A stretch of DNA of 64,000 bases. It comes from Amoeboaphelidium protococcarum (lineage: Eukaryota > Aphelidiomycota > Aphelidea). The DNA lies in NCBI GenBank assembly GCA_023515745.1, contig JALECJ010000007.1, forward strand, positions 62,001 through 126,000. Direction: 5' to 3'. Positions 50,630 to 62,938 of this stretch are shown in pieces (position 1 is the first letter of the stretch; each line of letters begins with the position of its first letter). Below the pieces are notes generated by a model. It searched no databases. It saw only the letters and a program-made list of their open reading frames with translations, and was not told the origin of the DNA. A program made the position numbers and the translations under genes.

Positions 50630-52315
50630 TCAGTACATCACACTAGCATTTAAATAACGAGCGCGCTTGGGATCCAACTCGTGTAATCTTTTGTACAGAC
50701 GCTTCCAAAACTAACTGCGCCCACCTCTTATATAGTTTGGAGTCATGAACCAAGAAGTAGGAGTGATAAATTACTCTTTAAAGGTCTCAGTCCTGAAACG
50801 CCTCTTAAAAGAGTAATCTTCAATACTGTAGGAGCAGATGTACGGCCCACCATAAATTGAGAAATTGATGTGATCAATAGAGTGCAACACTGTGTGAGAG
50901 AAGAAACTAGACAGCAAATGCTCCAGTCCAATGGCACGCAATTCTTCTTTACAGATCTGGCGCGCTTTATTCAGCCACTGTACAAATGGTTTGTGAGACA
51001 TGGTGACTAGTCCTTGATGAGTGAAAGCTGCCCAGTTTTTGCCTTCTTCAATCACAGATTCTCGCTCAGCAATCGTGTAATTCAACCAAGATTGTCCAGT
51101 CTGAGGATCAATGTGGTATACTCCTTCAGAATCCATGATAGCGCTAGAGATGGGAGAGACGTTAAGTGTGAGCAGGGCTCGATGCAAAGCCTCAGTGGTT
51201 ATTGCAACCTCCGGTTTCAGCTCCTTCTGTACAATTTCTTTAATCTCGGGCGACAGATTAGCGTTTCCGTTTGGCTCGTCGATAATGTTCAGAAACGTTG
51301 AGCTGGCAACATGGATCTTGGTGTGGTGGGAGAAGGAGCCATACATGCTCAGCACAGACATCATGACTCTGTAATCTTTAGTCTCGGCTCCATTAACCAC
51401 AAAGGATAGCACTTTTTCATCATTAAATAGCATTTTAAAGCTTCTGAACTGAGTCTTGGTTTCAAAGAGATTGACTTTAAACAAAGGAACATCTACCAAG
51501 TACTTGGCGTCCGGGAAGCTTACTAGATCGCGATTGGGTTAAACAAGCAGGACTAGAGCTGTGTTTTCAACCAATCCGATGACAGCTTTATCATCAGGCA
51601 TCTTGGAAAATATCAGGGTTCTAAACAAGGATTTAATGATACGACTCGGCCATTGCAGAGTGTACTGGAGGCCAGTTGTATTGCTGAACGCTCTGATCTT
51701 CTTGGGAGTAGGAGTGAATACCAATCCTTGATAGCCAGAGCTTTCCAGTCGCTGCTTACTCATCAGTGGATCATTGACATAACGTTATCCATTAATGATC
51801 TATTCTCCATTCGCAGTTACAGTAGCTTAAACATCTGTCACAGGAGACTGTTAAGTGTTCTTCCTGAGAGTGTCACGATCTGGTGTAGATGCCGTTGATG
51901 CCATGTTGGGTAACAGCCCAATAGTGCTCACATCGCTTGGTCTTCTAGCACTATTTGTGTCATCGCTTATACGAGTCAAGTCTTTTGCATGCACAGGAGG
52001 AGGAGTATGTGAACCATGAGGACTGTTATCATCAGATGAACCTTGAAACAGCACCACATCGACACTGACGGCATGCTTGGTGACTAAGCTTGTATCACTG
52101 AGCCCCTATACCTTATATAGAGCCTTTTCCTCTCCATATTGTAGCTTTGCAGGCGCTACACCATTGCTTTTAAGCACCGGGCCAGTTTCTCCTATCATCT
52201 CGGCTGTTTGTAAAACAGACTTAGGACGCTCATCCCGCGCATCGATGAAGATCTTCTGTTGATCCTTCGGCAATCCCGCGTGAAAGTTTGAATTATGTTT
52301 CACAATTTGTGCCAT
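50630..52315 (-). CDS. Unrecognised conserved-looking protein
   Basis: Single exon, 561 residues, ending at an in-frame TGA (50630-50632). The N-terminal 190 residues are Ser/Pro/Thr-rich and look disordered (SSDDNSPHGSHTPPP). The rest is a folded region with mixed strands and helices: LQYTLQWPSRIIKSLFRTLI, LVENTALVLLV, DVPLFKVNLFETKTQFRSF, EGVYHIDPQTGQSWLNYT, SHKPFVQWLNKARQICKEEL, SIYGGPYICSYSIEDYSF. No membrane segment, no catalytic motif, and no family recognised. Codon use matches neighbours, with UAR as Gln. Confidence 0.65.
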
Positions 52316-52776
52316 GCTGATTGAAACAACGATTATAAATTAGTCAGATAATTTACTATAGATAACAATGTCGTAAATTCCAACAAAAGGAGGTTGAAAT
52401 GTTGAAATTGAGATATAAATATAGTCACTTGGCATCACTATCACCAGCGTAAAAGCGGGGAGCTCAGTGATTGGACCGTTATGAACACCAAGAATTCCAG
52501 GCCTTGATCATGAACAATCATTGTGTCCAGAACTGTGTTCTTATACATACCTGTTATTGGAGCACTATATTGCATTACTATTACTACTCGAAATAGACGA
52601 TTATTCCAAAAACAATTGCAAACTTAATCAGAATTATTTATGCTCTCTTGAATTTCAATCCATGTGAGTCTTACGCGGCGCGCTGTTCATCGCTATGTGA
52701 TCAGGCTATTATTCTCTCAGCTGTTAACTTTTAACTGCAAATCATTAAGCCTTGACAATTACCGTTAACATACAAT
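52316..52776. promoter_or_regulatory. Divergent intergenic region
   Basis: A 461-base AT-rich stretch between the unknown protein (-) and the SDR (+). No coding frame is seen. Confidence 0.35.
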
Positions 52777-53519
52777 ATGACTTCAAGCACTGTGTTGATA
52801 ACTGGCGCCAATAAAGGAATTGGTCTTAGCCTAGCAAAGCAGTTTAAATCCAAAGGTAAGCTTGTTACGTTGCACCTTACGTTGTCATTACATCATTGAC
52901 CGATGTCGCGTTCAATGTAGGTTGGAATGTTCTGGGAACTGCACGTAAGCCGGATGATGCGCCCGAGTTAAAGTAGCTTGTACTTTAAGTTTATAAGTTG
53001 GATGTATCAGATTTCTAGTCTATCAAGTAGCTAGCGGAATAGCTGAAGGATGTCAAAATTGATTTGCTGATCAATAATGCCGGTGTCTATAACAAGAGCG
53101 ATCTAGAAAAGTCAGAGTGGAACGACATGCTGATGGAGTATCAGGTGAATGCTTTAGGCCCGTTCTTTGTGTCTAGAGAGTTGCGCCCTAGTCTGATGAA
53201 AGCTGAGAAGCCGCACATTGTGAATATGACCTCTCGTATGGGCAGTGTGCAAGACAACTCCAGCGGCAAGTCTTATGGATACCGTGCTTCAAAGTCGGCG
53301 TTAAATGCTCTTACCAAGTCTTGGAGCATCGATGTGCCAGAGATTCCTGTTCTGTTAACACATCCCGGGTATATTCAGACTGGTATGACTCAAGGTCGCG
53401 GAGAAATGGCTCCAGATGAGTGTGCCGAGAAGTTGATGATAGTTTATATGGATTTCCTGAATGGCAAGCATTAGACTGGCTAGTTCTTACACCGCGATGG
53501 CTATGAGCTACCATGGTGA
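52777..53519 (+). CDS. Short-chain dehydrogenase/reductase
   Basis: Two exons (intron 52856-52920, 65 nt) give 225 residues. A classical SDR Rossmann enzyme using NAD(P)H: TGANKGIGLSLA (glycine motif, residues 8-19), LLINNAGVYN, catalytic Tyr-Lys in SYGYRASKSALNALT, and HPGYIQTGM after the active site. It resembles the sniffer/carbonyl-reductase-like (C-factor) branch rather than steroid enzymes. The intron falls just after the glycine motif and the junction reads SKGWNVLGTARKP. Substrate unknown. Confidence 0.88.
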
Positions 53520-53637
53520 TTATTTCGAACTGTCATCATTAATCCTAATTGAAGTTATTGCGAACATTACTTGTCATGACCAAGTGATATAACAATAATA
53601 AAAATGAAACAATTTGTATTTCCACATTCTTGTTTAA

Positions 53638-56600
53638 TCATCTCACCAAAGTGATAATCTAGTTCCTGTAAATGAGCTAAACCACAGGACTTATAGTTGA
53701 TAGGATTGCACACACGACACTGATACCAATAACTAGGAGAAATATATCAATAGGGAAAAAGAACTCCAGAGGTACCTGTGTCATCACTGATCTCTGCGCA
53801 GCCATTGACCAACCCATGACAACACCTATCAGAGTGCCCAATATCGCTGAAGACATGATAAGCACAAAGGACTCGTATGTGTACAAGCGCAGCATCTCGT
53901 GTCTCGTCAGTCCAAGGGATCGCAATACTCCAATCTCCTTCCTCTACTCCATGATATTCGTGAATACACTACTATTTAAACTGAAAAACGCCACTACCAT
54001 TGACACCAGTGTAATCAATAAGAATATGTACCGCAGTGTGTTCTACGCACTTATAATTCCAGCTAACTAGTCTTTCAGTGTAGTTACCGATTCAAATGTC
54101 ACCAAATTATTCAACTCTCGAACTATTCGCTAATACGCGCCATCTGAAATGTTTCCAGCCAGTTTAATAATCATATTTTAAATCGGAATCTAATCTACAG
54201 ACGTAAAAGTATCATTCATCAGCAAAAGATAATTTGTAAAGGATGTAAGAACATCCAACGATGGACTGGAAGGGAACTGACTAAAGGCAAAGTATGGCGC
54301 AGAGTTGACAAAAGCTAGAGTCTCTGATACCAGCCGTCTCTCTTTTCTTTACGTACCATCTTGATAGGAGGCACGAAGTAGGTATGGATCTGTAAATGAT
54401 TAGAGATTAAGATGAGTCTGTAACTGCGTTCCTAGTGGGTATGAGTAAGAACCAGCAAGTGTGTACAACCTCTCACCAAGAGTAAGCTTATTCAGCGAGG
54501 CATTCTCCGATGATATCAGCAAATACGAAGAGTCTAAAGAGCTGAATGCACTAGGAGATACGGCATAATAATTCTAACTCTGGTCCACAGTCTTGCCAAT
54601 ATTACTAACAGAGGTTGATTTCCATGTATTGTTCACCTAAGATGGTTAGAAAGTGACGCAAAAGTATCCATCAATATTTTCGCGCTAATCGTCAATATAA
54701 GCTGCGATTTCAGGCATATTCACAATTCCAAAGGGAATACCTCTGCTGTCTACATAGCTGGCACCGACGTCAATGCGTATATCGCCATTGAATCGGGCTA
54801 TGGTCTGATAGATTAGCGACTACAGTTCAATCTATATGGCCACCGTAAGGAATATGATGAATCCTAGAGCCAGTGCATACATAATAGATGTCTTCCGATT
54901 ACGAAGACGATGAGATAGCAAATTCTTCAGCACTAAAATAGACATTCCTCGATTCTCAAACCACAGACAGATAAACAAGACAAACACAATCCCCTTCTCC
55001 AACAGCGGCTAAATGTTCAAAGATAACATGACAAGGCCCAGTAGCATTCCCACTAATAATACCAAAAATATATTAAACAGCAAGGCAATGTTCTGAGTGA
55101 TTAAAGCCAGAGGTAGAAAGTAATAAATGACAAAGCCAAAAACAGTCAAAAGAATGCCAGTACTTAAAGCTGCAAGGGGTACTCTGCCTGCAGATGCCCG
55201 TTCTATAGTTACGACTACCGCTTACACTTTGGACCTCCTAGTATCAAGAGCATCGTGCAAATTACCAGTAAGAGCATTGCGTATCGGTAGAATGGCAGCC
55301 AGAATAGGAACAACTAAACCAACAACAGTTGCAACTACTATAGATGCGCCCGAGAGATACGGACCAACATCAGCATTAATCATCTGGGCCATTAGAGCTT
55401 TAAATCCGAGCCATACAAGCTAACTCACAATAAGGCCAAGAACCCAAGCAGGTAGCGCATACAGAATCGCTTAAGTAAGTATCAAGGACACAACTCCAAT
55501 CTTGGTCATACCAACCATTCTGAATATACCATACTCGAACGTCTTTGTCTCTACCGATACCATCAGTAGACTGTAGATTAGGAATATACTCAAGCCGCCC
55601 AGGATGAGGAACACAATACCAAATATAAGATTGAGAAAGGCCGAGAATATATTGGTCTTCTTAAGATTACTGAGAAGTGATAGGTTGGACTGTATTTGAG
55701 TGAATCCAGCAGCATAAACAATATCAGATGCCCAGCCAATAATATCTTAAGCGATGTCATTGAAAGAAGAACTCAGATAACAACCCACTCTATAACTGGA
55801 GCAAGCGAAGTACACATCCGTAATCTCTTAACTCTATTGTTTCGTGGTAGAAGCATTCCTAAAGCCAGCGAAAACTGCCTGTGGATATTTAGGTGAAAGA
55901 TGCTGGCTCACCATCTCCAAAACAGTATCAAACTCTATGAACAGGGAATTTGTAACAGCTTGCTTCAGCTTACCAAGATTTGACGGAATAACATCTTAAA
56001 CTCTGACTGGAATGTTGACTTGCGTGTCCTGAAATGTAAAATTAGATTGTAGAGACACTTGATCCATAGTTACAGGTAGGAGATCGTTCAAGCTGAAGGA
56101 TAGGAACAGAAAATCACCAGGTTAAATGTTGCCCAGAAGTGCGGCAAGATCATTATGAATCAAGACTGCATCAGAAGGTATCACGCCGTAATTCCAACCA
56201 CGACCAATACCTAATTCAGCCTCCCTTTTAGAGTCAATCACATTGATGTTACCAAACTGTCTGACTGAACAAAGCGCGTTTATACATCTACTAGCACTAT
56301 TTCTGCATGCAGCATTAATAGATGCAGATGGGAACGTACCTCCAGTGTACGTGAAATTACTCTCATACGCTCGCTCCTAATCGAAACCAGTACATGAACT
56401 GGCTCTGTACACAACCGGCTAAATTCCCATAATCCGTGGAGTATGTAGATCCGTGACACCTTGCACAGATTACGCAACTTTTGTATAATTGAGTCTATTA
56501 TATTGTGACCAGTAGGCAGAGTAAATGTTCGTGTCAACCTCGCCAGACTGTGCTTCAGACAGGGTAAGAAATACAACCGGAGAATATGAAATGGCAGTCA

Positions 56601-56988
56601 ATAGAATGGAAATCATAACCACAACCACAAATACAGACGTACATCCGAGACAGAATTGGAATTTGTTCAGCCTAGCCTCCCTAACGGCATACCGTACATT
56701 GAGCCGCATCATTCCAGTTACAGAATTTAGTCGCTTCTTAGCGGGGGATATCCTAACTATATTTTTGGTCTTTTTATCATCCATACTTTAAGACTCGTCC
56801 AGTTGCAATCGAGTACCAATCTATGATTACTCATAATGCAGAGATGGGTTCAACTTATCCACGGTTTAGTCTTTTTAACTCTATGACGATGAAGCCGCAT
56901 TTTAGTCAGAAGTTGATTAATCACTAATCTCACTTCTCTTACTACCAGCACTACTACTACTACTACTACCATTAGAATCGGACGCCAT
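53638..56988 (-). CDS. FtsX/MacB-like permease, 1116 residues
   Basis: I checked all codons: 1116 sense codons without TGA, single exon. After a Ser-rich cytosolic start (SNGSSSSSAGSKRSE) comes a membrane helix (FVVVVMISILLTAIS), a long extracytoplasmic domain, then three helices with the FtsX feature FEYGIFRMVGMTKIGVVSLI. A second set follows: helices, another extracytoplasmic domain, and at the C-terminus EQRKEIGVLRSLGLTRHEML with following helices. Two FtsX domains in one chain are typical of ABC3-type permeases of bacteria and some protists. No ATPase partner is in the window. Substrate unknown. Confidence 0.8.
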
Positions 56989-57668
56989 ATTACTAGTCTG
57001 TCGCAAGTCTTGCATCTAAATAGGAGTCATTGCAAGGGATGGGACTTATTATTCCTTCTGCTTTTATTTCTAGTTCATACAATCTTCTGAATATTATTAT
57101 TATTGTTGTAATAGAATAAAGAGTAATCCCAGTCACACTGAATATAATTTTAAAAAACTGATAGAAATGAATGAATAAGTCGTCACAATTACCAGTCGTG
57201 AACAATCAGTTCACAAAAAATGAGAGAGGAAGCTTTGATCAATAAAGCACGCCAACAACAAGCCAGGAATGATGATGATGAGATGATGATTATCAGACTT
57301 TTGATCAGGCGAGGAAGGATAAATCTGGAGAGACTGACTCTACGCGGGGCTGAAACAGGTCGCCTCCCATTTCGAATTCTATTTTCTCTGACAATCGCCG
57401 TGCCATCGATCATATCAGCCCTATCATTAACTTGAAGTACAGAATTCACTTATTCATTGAGAGGAGATTCAATCAACCACTTGCTAAAATTAGCTTTTAT
57501 TCACATAAGTATTCAATGTTTACAGAGGTATGATTTTATGCTCTGGATCGTTTTAACAAGCACAAACCAACTTCTTAATAAAGTGCGATCGGTCGTTCTG
57601 TCGATCTTCTTCTTTCCAAGCACTTGGTTGGGAATTGGCATTATTAAAATTAACAACGGCAAGTCTAA
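56989..57668. other. Intergenic interval between divergent genes
   Basis: A 680-base stretch. Two overlapping short ORFs occur (57220-57435 on plus, 57449-57189 on minus), both Arg/Ile-rich and mutually exclusive. Neither has domain support, so I call neither. Confidence 0.35.
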
Positions 57669-58925
57669 ATGAGTATGGACGATATTCCATAGTTGGAACC
57701 CATCTAGTAAGAAGATTTATTAAATGATGTTGAAGTTGAATAGTAAATTCCAGTGACTGTTATTACTGGCTATTTGGGTGCTGGTAAAACGTCTCTTCTT
57801 GGACACATCTTGACATCTGTTGGCAATGAGAAGAGAATCGCTGTAATCTTAAATGATGTCGGAGATGCGCGTGATATTGAACGCGATATGCTCCTACATA
57901 CTATTGTGCAGTCTAGAGTTATTGGGTAGGAGTATAGGCCGGATATTGACGCCGAAGATACCGACCTCGCTAATTCGAATCTGGCTTAAGAAAGTTCCAC
58001 TTCCACCGCTATTGCAGATCCTCGATCAGTACTTGAGGATTGGGTGGAATTGAGGAATGGATGTCTCTGTTGCAGTTTAAAGAATGCTTCAGTGGCAGCA
58101 CTGGAAGCTATGGTGATAAAGTCTCGGCAAAAACCAACTAATAGTGATGGTGATTAGAGGCCCATTGAGCATGTTGTGATTGAATGTTCCGGTCTTGTAG
58201 ATCCCACAGTGGTTGCATCAATGCTCTGGATAGATGATGCTCTCAGTTCTGCCTTGAAATTGAATGGTGTAGTTTGTGTGGTGGATGCTTAGCAGGTTAT
58301 GAAGCTAGTCGATGGTGATATGGATAGATCCCTGATGAACCCCGAAGTGGAATGGCTGCGATAAATTGCTACTGCGGACCTTCTACTGTTGAATAAGATT
58401 GATAAGATTGCTTTTACTGATGATAAAAAGCTTGTGTAGGCGCGTTAGAAATTAGCAAAATTGAATGGTTTGTGTGATATTGTGGAGTGTTAATTTGGAA
58501 AGATTGATCTTGATCGGATGTTCAATCTAGATGCTTATGATAATAACGCAGTCCATTTGCCAGAGAAATATACTCAATAAGACGTTCAGCAGTAATAGAG
58601 ACATGCTCAAGATGTCGTCACTATTCATCTTGATGGTAGGACAAATAAAGCGATAAGTAAGAGTAAATTTGAGTAATGGATCGAGAACGCGTTATGGGAA
58701 AGTAATTTTGATATATTCCGTGCCAAAGGTGTTGTATATGTATAAGAAGACCCCTCTAATTAATACGTTCTACAAGCTGTGGGCTAGACTTATGAACTTA
58801 TATAGTCACTGCCTTGGAGGACTTCTGAAGGATAACAGCCATTGACGCGTCTAATGATTGTTGGCCGCTTATCAGACCATATATAATCGGCTCTACAGGA
58901 GTCCTTTTATAAGTTGTTTTAATGA
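57669..58925 (+). CDS. CobW/ZNG1-family metal-chaperone GTPase
   Basis: Single exon, 418 residues. A COG0523 G3E GTPase: Walker A GYLGAGKTSLL (about 37-47), the metal-binding GCLCCSL (CxCC, about 130), ECSGLVDP, VVDAQQVMKL, LLLNKIDKI, then a CobW C-terminal domain (VHLPEKY, RAKGVVYVQED, RLMIVGR). Eukaryotic members (ZNG1) deliver zinc to methionine aminopeptidase; this is the likely role. UreG lacks the CxCC motif, so it is not the urease nickel chaperone despite the nearby urease. Ends TAA-TGA. Confidence 0.9.
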
Positions 58926-59277
58926 TCTGTTATAGTTTATGGGGGTCATGTATCATGATCGAGTGCATTAATTGCATTGCGTTCAAACTCCATAAATCAT
59001 ATTCTCTTCTTCTAAGTTAACACACTCTCTCTCTGCATTAAATCTTATTTAATAGTCTCATTTTAGTCTAATCTCATTCTTTATTCCACCATAATAGTGC
59101 CGTAGTTTGATTTGCCTTCTGGTTATCCTTTTTCATCAACCAACCAGTTGATCAATTATTCGATTATTCAGTCGATCATTAATAGAACCATTGACAAATG
59201 AAGAAGTTGTAATGTCCTCTAAATGGAATAAGTGGCTATTCGGTAATTTAATTTCATCGCTGCTAAAGTCTTACAAC

Positions 59278-60423
59278 ATGTTTTCGATTATAACTGTGTA
59301 GATTTAGTTTAGTCCTTATAATGCTAATGATTTTATAGTTTGTGGCGGAAGTAATTTTGGTATAAGTGGAAGCGGTGCCATGTCTCTTTATAGAATAGAC
59401 CAAAGTAATACTGTAGGCGGCGGGGGATATGGGTAGATTAGTCTGTTGAAGAGTGTCGAGTTTAGCGATTGTGTATTTGATTGCAGATGGAGTGAGCTGT
59501 CGGATGGTCATATGCTGGCTGCGTGTGGCGATGGATCGGTGGTGTTGGTTGACATGAGCATGTTGAACGTGTCACAAACCAAGGTGATTATGCGATGGTA
59601 GGAGCATATAAAGGAGGTATTTTGCGTGGACTGGTCATCTGTGGATAAGAGTAAATTTTTGAGTAGTTCCTGGGATGGTTCAGTTAAAGTTTACGATTTG
59701 AATAGTCCCCAGTCGATTGGCACATATCAATTGAATGTTCCCGCTTCTGGTGGTGGCAGTGGCGGATAATAAATGCCAGTTAATGACGCGTCTATTGGCT
59801 GTATATACTCGGCCAAGTTCTCACCTCATAATCCTCATATATTTCTATCTTGTGCAGGTCCTCCAGTGCTGGCTGAGTAGCAGTCTTAGTATCTTCCACC
59901 AATCCAATACACCTCCTCTGATATGGTGATGATCGACATGCGGATTCCATCATCAGAAGTATAATCAGTCGTATGTAGATTACCGAGTCCTCACATGGGA
60001 GGTGAAGTTTTGGATTTGGATTGGAACAAATATGATCAGAATCTCATAGCATCCGTAGGCACCGGTGCGAATCATTCGGTATGTATCTGGGATTTACGAA
60101 TGTTGATACAGCAGCGATAGGCGGCAGTACAAGATCCTTTCATGATGAGTATGACTTAGAATAGCCTGGTCAGAGCTATGCCTGGTCATTAGCTGCCTGC
60201 GCGAAGAGTGAAATGGTCTCCGCATAAGAGAAATGTCGTTGCCTCCGTTGGTTATGATATGACTTTGCGCGTGTGGAATACATCCATGGAGGTGCCTTGT
60301 ATTTATACTGAACAATCACACTCTGAATTCGTGTTTGGTGTCGATTTCAACTTGTTTAAAGATGGTGAAATTGCCACTTGCTCTTGGGATTAGTCTGCTT
60401 TAGTTTAATAGCTGACAATCTGA
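59278..60423 (+). CDS. PEX7: Peroxin-7, PTS2 import receptor
   Basis: Single exon, 381 residues from ATG 59278 (an in-frame ATG at 59212 would add 22). A WD40 propeller carrying PTS2 cargo into peroxisomes. Family marks: VQIQFSPYN, GGSNFGISGSGAMSLY, DCVFDCRWSEL, AACGDGSVVLVD, EHIKEVFCVDWS, SSSWDGSVKVYD, VLDLDWNKYDQNLIASV, VCIWDLRML, GHQLPARRVKWSPH, ASVGYDMTLRVWNT and SEFVFGVDFN. The start at 59278 matches where other PEX7 proteins begin. Inserts of 15-25 residues lengthen two loops. Confidence 0.92.
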
Positions 60424-60586
60424 TGATGTGTTAGGAGCAAAGTTCCAGAGTGAGTATTGTAATTTAAAGTCAATATATGCACATGTGTGAAATTAACTTT
60501 CATTTAATGACAACAGTTGCTGTTATCTTCACACTTGATAACCACCATACAATGATCGTGAAAACTTTACGACTTATAATCCATAC

Positions 60587-62464
60587 TCAATCCACCTTGA
60601 TGGAGCCATAAATCTTGCGCACAAACATCCAACAAGCATAGTATCCGATAAAGCCAGTGGTGAGGAACATCAGTGCAGACATCACCAAGGACCAGCCAAA
60701 GTATAGGGCGGCACTGTTAACATTCTGACTACCACCAATCTCATGGAAATAGATTATGCTGTACAAGAAGACGTAGATTGCACACGCACCAGACGTGAAG
60801 AATGACCTCCATTGCCAGCGATAATCTTCAGCCACCAGATGGAAATAGCACATCAATATGGTCACTTCAGCACAGGTCAGCACCAGTACGAGACCAACGA
60901 TGAACAAGAAGCCAAACATGTAGTACACCTTGTGTGCCCATAAACTGTTCATGATAAAGTACAACTCAATGAATATGGCACCAAATGGCAAGATACCACC
61001 CATCATAATGCTAGGCAGAGGTCTCAGATAGAACACCTACTCGGGAACTTATCTTGGAATCTGATTGGTGCGTACCGGATTCTCAATCTTTGGCTTCTTG
61101 AATCCGAAATAACTTCCGGCAAAGCACAGCGGAATTGACACCAAGAACCACAGGAACATCAGGAGGAATAGAGAGCCTGCAGGTACAGCAGATGAAGATC
61201 CAGCGCCTAATAAGAAAAAGTTCAAAATTACAAACACAATGAATATCGCAGCAGGAACCATGACCGACGTATACACAACGTTCCTCTTCCAGTCTTCACC
61301 ACCAAACGACTTATACAATCTAGCGCTCATATAACCAGCCCAGCTAGAACTAAGCAGATACGTGACAATCATAGTATTAGCCATAGATCCTCTGTTGGAT
61401 GGAGACAGAAAGCCCAGTGCCGCAAAGAACATTGTCACACCACCCATCAACCACAACTGTGCTCCACTACCTAACAGCACAGACAGAAATATGAACTTTG
61501 GCGGAGATCTGAATACATCGCCGTGCACCAGCTTCCAGCCAGTCTCTTCATGAGCCTCCTCAGGATCCAATTGATTATACTTGGCAATATCCTTGTGAAG
61601 AGCACGCAGCAGAATCATGGCAATCATACCGGTGAGGAATAGCACGATAACTATGGAGTTGATAATGTTGAACCAATGGATCTTGGGATCATACACATGC
61701 AGATACTTGTCCCATCTAGTTCTCCATTCATCGTTAGTCTCAACAAACTGCACCGAATACGTATAAGTAACCTTATTATCCTTCTCAGTACTCAAGCGCA
61801 TATTATCACTATTCGCAGAGGCATCACAATTACCTTCCGAATCTTTATAATCAATGCTCTCCGGATAGATTAGAAATCCTACAATTCTAAAATACCCAGA
61901 CACATCTTTGTGATAGTTGACGGTGAGAGAGAAGTGGTTGAATAACACCACCTGATCACTATCATCCATTTCCTGGCCGAGCGGGAACCCAATTTGATAA
62001 AATTCCTCACCAGTCTTGGTGTCATTGTAAGACATTGCAATAGGGAGGCCATCGATTTCCCATTAATGAAAATACTCTTCCCCAATTCTGTCATTAATGA
62101 ACACAGCATCGCCCTTAGGAACGGTGGTGGAGCAGAGAACGGCACACTCCTTATTCACACCAAACGTAATATTGAATGGGGAGTTGAACAGACGATCTCC
62201 CATCAGAACTGAGCCCAGAGACTCGCCCTGTGCCTATGGACCACCAGAAGGCTGACAAAAATGAAAGCGATTTAAATAGTAGTCATACGGTAGAGTGGTT
62301 TTCACAGATTCCAGTGCATTAACATACAGCGGAACATCATCCTTCAACTGATAATTATGAGGTGCAATTCCAGGTAGATAAAACGCATGAACATTTTGAA
62401 TAACCAGAGTGGCCATAGTGAGTAGCAGCATCATCATCCTAGATTCAGACTCGTTAATTCCCAT
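60587..62464 (-). CDS. TM9SF / EMP70 nine-pass membrane protein
   Basis: Single exon, 625 residues, TGA 60587-60589. A signal peptide (MMMLLLTMATLVIQNVHAFY) precedes FYLPGIAPHNY, the conserved N-terminus of the family, and a lumenal domain. Nine membrane helices follow, with GWKLVHGDVFRSPP, NRGSMANTMIVTYLL, GYMSARLYKSFGGEDWKRNV and PVRTNQIPRQVPEQMFYLRP, where two Gln are TAA and TAG. The C-terminus ends YGSIKVD, close to the K-x-D-type COPI retention signal of TM9 proteins. They act in Golgi and endosomes on membrane-protein sorting. Confidence 0.95.
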
Positions 62465-62938
62465 TGCCTCCTTCTAAATGTATATTTTTTTCAACAAGAG
62501 ACTCAGACAAAAATAGTGCCCAAGAATATACTATTCGACGAAAGAAGAGACTGGAGATAAAACAGGAATAAAAGAAAGGAGATTCTGTTAAGGAGAGAGA
62601 CGACAGAAGAGAAGAAGAACGTTTGGTTTGAATCGCTCGTTAAATCGTTCAGTTCACAATTTGTTGCGATAAGGACAGAATTGACACGCGCGCTTTGAGA
62701 ACGATGAAAAACGTGCCTTGTCAGAGGATGTTCTAGTTAAAAGATTCAACAAGGCGAGAGAGATTCGTTCAGGCGCTATAACACTGGGAGACTATCGCAC
62801 GTTTTGACCATCATTTATCGTGAGATCTACCTAATCGGTCACTCTAATTAAAAATAGTACACTTCATGATTTGCTGCTAGCAAGGGGAACTAAAATACAT
62901 GTAGAAAACAATATCAGTCTAATAATACACCAAAATAA
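62465..62938. other. Intergenic interval
   Basis: A 474-base stretch upstream of TM9SF on the minus strand and downstream of the cold-shock gene. Its first part is A/G-rich (gaaagaagagactggagata near 62541). No gene is seen. Confidence 0.4.

Noticed and set aside
57189-57449. Two overlapping short ORFs on opposite strands
   Set aside because: They are mutually exclusive, compositionally simple and have no homology I recognise.
57669-58925. UreG nickel chaperone for the nearby urease
   Set aside because: The GCLCCSL CxCC motif and CobW C-terminal domain identify it as COG0523/ZNG1, not UreG.
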